From the NCBI GenBank assembly GCA_947088515.1, contig CAMUHA010000086.1:1-13105 (forward strand): 13,105 bases of DNA, in the 5' to 3' direction. Origin of the DNA: an uncultured bacterium (lineage in GTDB: Bacteria; Bacillota; Clostridia; Lachnospirales; Lachnospiraceae). The first letter of the stretch is position 1. Each line of letters begins with the position of its first letter. Under the pieces are notes generated by a model. That model was not told where the DNA came from. It searched no databases and was given only the letters and a program-made list of their open reading frames with translations. Shown here one piece after another: positions 11,945-13,105 of the stretch. The translations under genes and the position numbers were made by a program.

Positions 11945-13105
11945 ATGCCAAAAAAGAAAAAAAAAGACAGTTTTATTTTGCAGGCGGGGATTCTGGCTTC
12001 GGCCGGAATCATCGTCCGCATTATTGGACTTTTGTACAATACGCCGCTGGTTGCCATTATTGGCGATGAGGGAAATGGGTATTACAACAGCGCTTATTAT
12101 GCTTATAGTATTGTGCTTCTAATTTCCTCTTACAGCATTCCTTCAGCAGTTTCAAAAGTGATTGCCCAGAGGCTGGCTACAAAAGAATACAGGAATGCGC
12201 ACAGAATTTTCTGTTGTGCATTTATTTATGTGCTGGTAGTCGGTAGTATTGCCAGCTTATTTGTGTTTTTTGGGGCAGGATTATTAGTTAAGATGGACAG
12301 TGCGGTTCTCCCCCTTAAGATACTGGCTCCCACAATTTTTTTTAGTGGGATACTTGGAGTGCTAAGAGGATATTTCCAGGCACATAAGACTATGGCACAG
12401 ACTTCTGTGTCCCAGATTTTAGAACAGCTGGTAAATGCAGGGGTCAGTATTGGTATGGCCTATGTAATGGTGCAGATTGCTGCGGATAAGGACCCTTCTG
12501 TCAGAGCTTCTTATGGAGCGGCGGGAGGAACGATTGGTACCGGAGCAGGGGTTTTGGCAGGACTTTTATTTATGATTGGTGTATATGCCCTTAACCGTAA
12601 GATGTTACGGAAAAGAATAGAACATGACACCGCCCATAATGATGAATCTTATGGGGATATATTTAAAATGATACTGATGGTGGTCACTCCGTTTATTATA
12701 AGTACTGGCATATATAATATTAATAATTTTATGGACAACACCATTTACCAGCAAATCATGATGGGAGTAAAAAAGCTGGAAGAGGCAGTGGTTTCTGTGG
12801 ACTTGAGCACTGTGGCAAAAGGAACTAAAATTTCCAATATTCCCATTGCAATTTCCTCCGCTATGGCTGCAGCTCTGATACCGGGAATCTCCAGCGATTT
12901 TATCCAGGGAAACTTAGAAGGGGTAAAGGGTAAGGTGGCAAAATCCATCCAGGTCACTATGCTGATTTCCATTCCCTCAGCGGTAGGACTTGGGGTTCTG
13001 GCAAAACCTGTAATGATGGTAATTTTTCATCAGCCGGATACGCTGGATATTGCATCCAATTTGCTCTCCTGTATGGCGGTCAGCATTATTTTTTATTCCC
13101 TGTCC
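11945..13105 (+). CDS. MOP-family polysaccharide/lipid flippase (SpoVB/MurJ-like), 3' end outside window
   Basis: This is a multi-pass membrane transporter of the MOP superfamily (polysaccharide biosynthesis protein type), which flips lipid-linked sugar precursors across the membrane. The frame is open for 387 codons to the window end, so the C-terminal part is missing; relatives have about 450-550 residues. The N-terminus MPKKKKKD is strongly basic and is followed by the family segment around RIIGLLYNTPL and IIGDEGNGYY. About ten hydrophobic segments can be read, with YSIPSAVSKVIAQR, GVLRGYFQAHKTM and SNIPIAISSAMAAALIPGIS as typical conserved stretches. GGAG (11931-11934) lies ten bases before the ATG. 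It could be SpoVB-like (spore cortex), MurJ/Amj-like (lipid II) or an exopolysaccharide flippase; sequence alone does not decide. It probably shares a transcript with glgA. Confidence 0.9.
   Translation, partial: MPKKKKKDSFILQAGILASAGIIVRIIGLLYNTPLVAIIGDEGNGYYNSAYYAYSIVLLISSYSIPSAVSKVIAQRLATKEYRNAHRIFCCAFIYVLVVGSIASLFVFFGAGLLVKMDSAVLPLKILAPTIFFSGILGVLRGYFQAHKTMAQTSVSQILEQLVNAGVSIGMAYVMVQIAADKDPSVRASYGAAGGTIGTGAGVLAGLLFMIGVYALNRKMLRKRIEHDTAHNDESYGDIFKMILMVVTPFIISTGIYNINNFMDNTIYQQIMMGVKKLEEAVVSVDLSTVAKGTKISNIPIAISSAMAAALIPGISSDFIQGNLEGVKGKVAKSIQVTMLISIPSAVGLGVLAKPVMMVIFHQPDTLDIASNLLSCMAVSIIFYSLS

Overview
The window looks like the chromosome of a spore-forming Firmicute of class Clostridia, most likely Lachnospiraceae (Clostridium cluster XIVa). 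This rests on moderate GC, purine-rich Shine-Dalgarno (SD) sites, GTG/TTG starts, the gene order fmt / Zn-peptidase / rsmB / rlmN / PP2C / PASTA kinase / rsgA, and a Spo0A DNA-binding domain. The family assignment is inference from gene content and protein resemblance. Every gene I can support is on the + strand, and no mobile element, CRISPR array, tRNA or rRNA was seen.

Region 1 (1-4136) is a tightly spaced translation and RNA-modification operon. It holds the 3' part of fmt (cut by the window edge), a YugP-type membrane zinc metallopeptidase, rsmB (16S m5C methyltransferase, probable TTG start) and rlmN (radical-SAM 23S/tRNA m2A methyltransferase).

Region 2 (4137-4669) is a 533-base non-coding gap. 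It contains a 12-bp imperfect inverted repeat, a good sigma-A-type promoter (4451-4479) and a leader of about 185 nt with several predicted hairpins and a T-rich run just before the next gene. It is the least explained stretch of the window.

Region 3 (4670-9714) is a signalling and cell-wall unit. It holds a PP2C phosphatase (GTG start), a PASTA-domain Ser/Thr kinase with a very long acidic tract beside its membrane segment, the ribosome-assembly GTPase rsgA, and an S66-family serine peptidase (LD-carboxypeptidase/MccF type). The phosphatase and kinase should form the reversible phosphorylation pair that responds to cell-wall fragments. RsgA is a known target of this kinase type in other Firmicutes. 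The S66 enzyme may act on muropeptide-like or other peptide substrates.

Region 4 (9715-13105) begins with a strong promoter preceded by a perfect 10-bp palindrome. It drives a 171-residue protein that keeps the complete Spo0A DNA-binding domain but has no receiver domain. A second promoter-like site precedes glgA (glycogen synthase), followed 21 bases later by a MOP-family polysaccharide/lipid flippase of SpoVB type that runs off the window end.

The most interesting items are the receiver-less Spo0A paralogue with its palindrome-flanked promoter, the structured leader ahead of the phosphatase/kinase pair, and the 27-residue uninterrupted acidic run in the kinase. The other genes look ordinary and intact.
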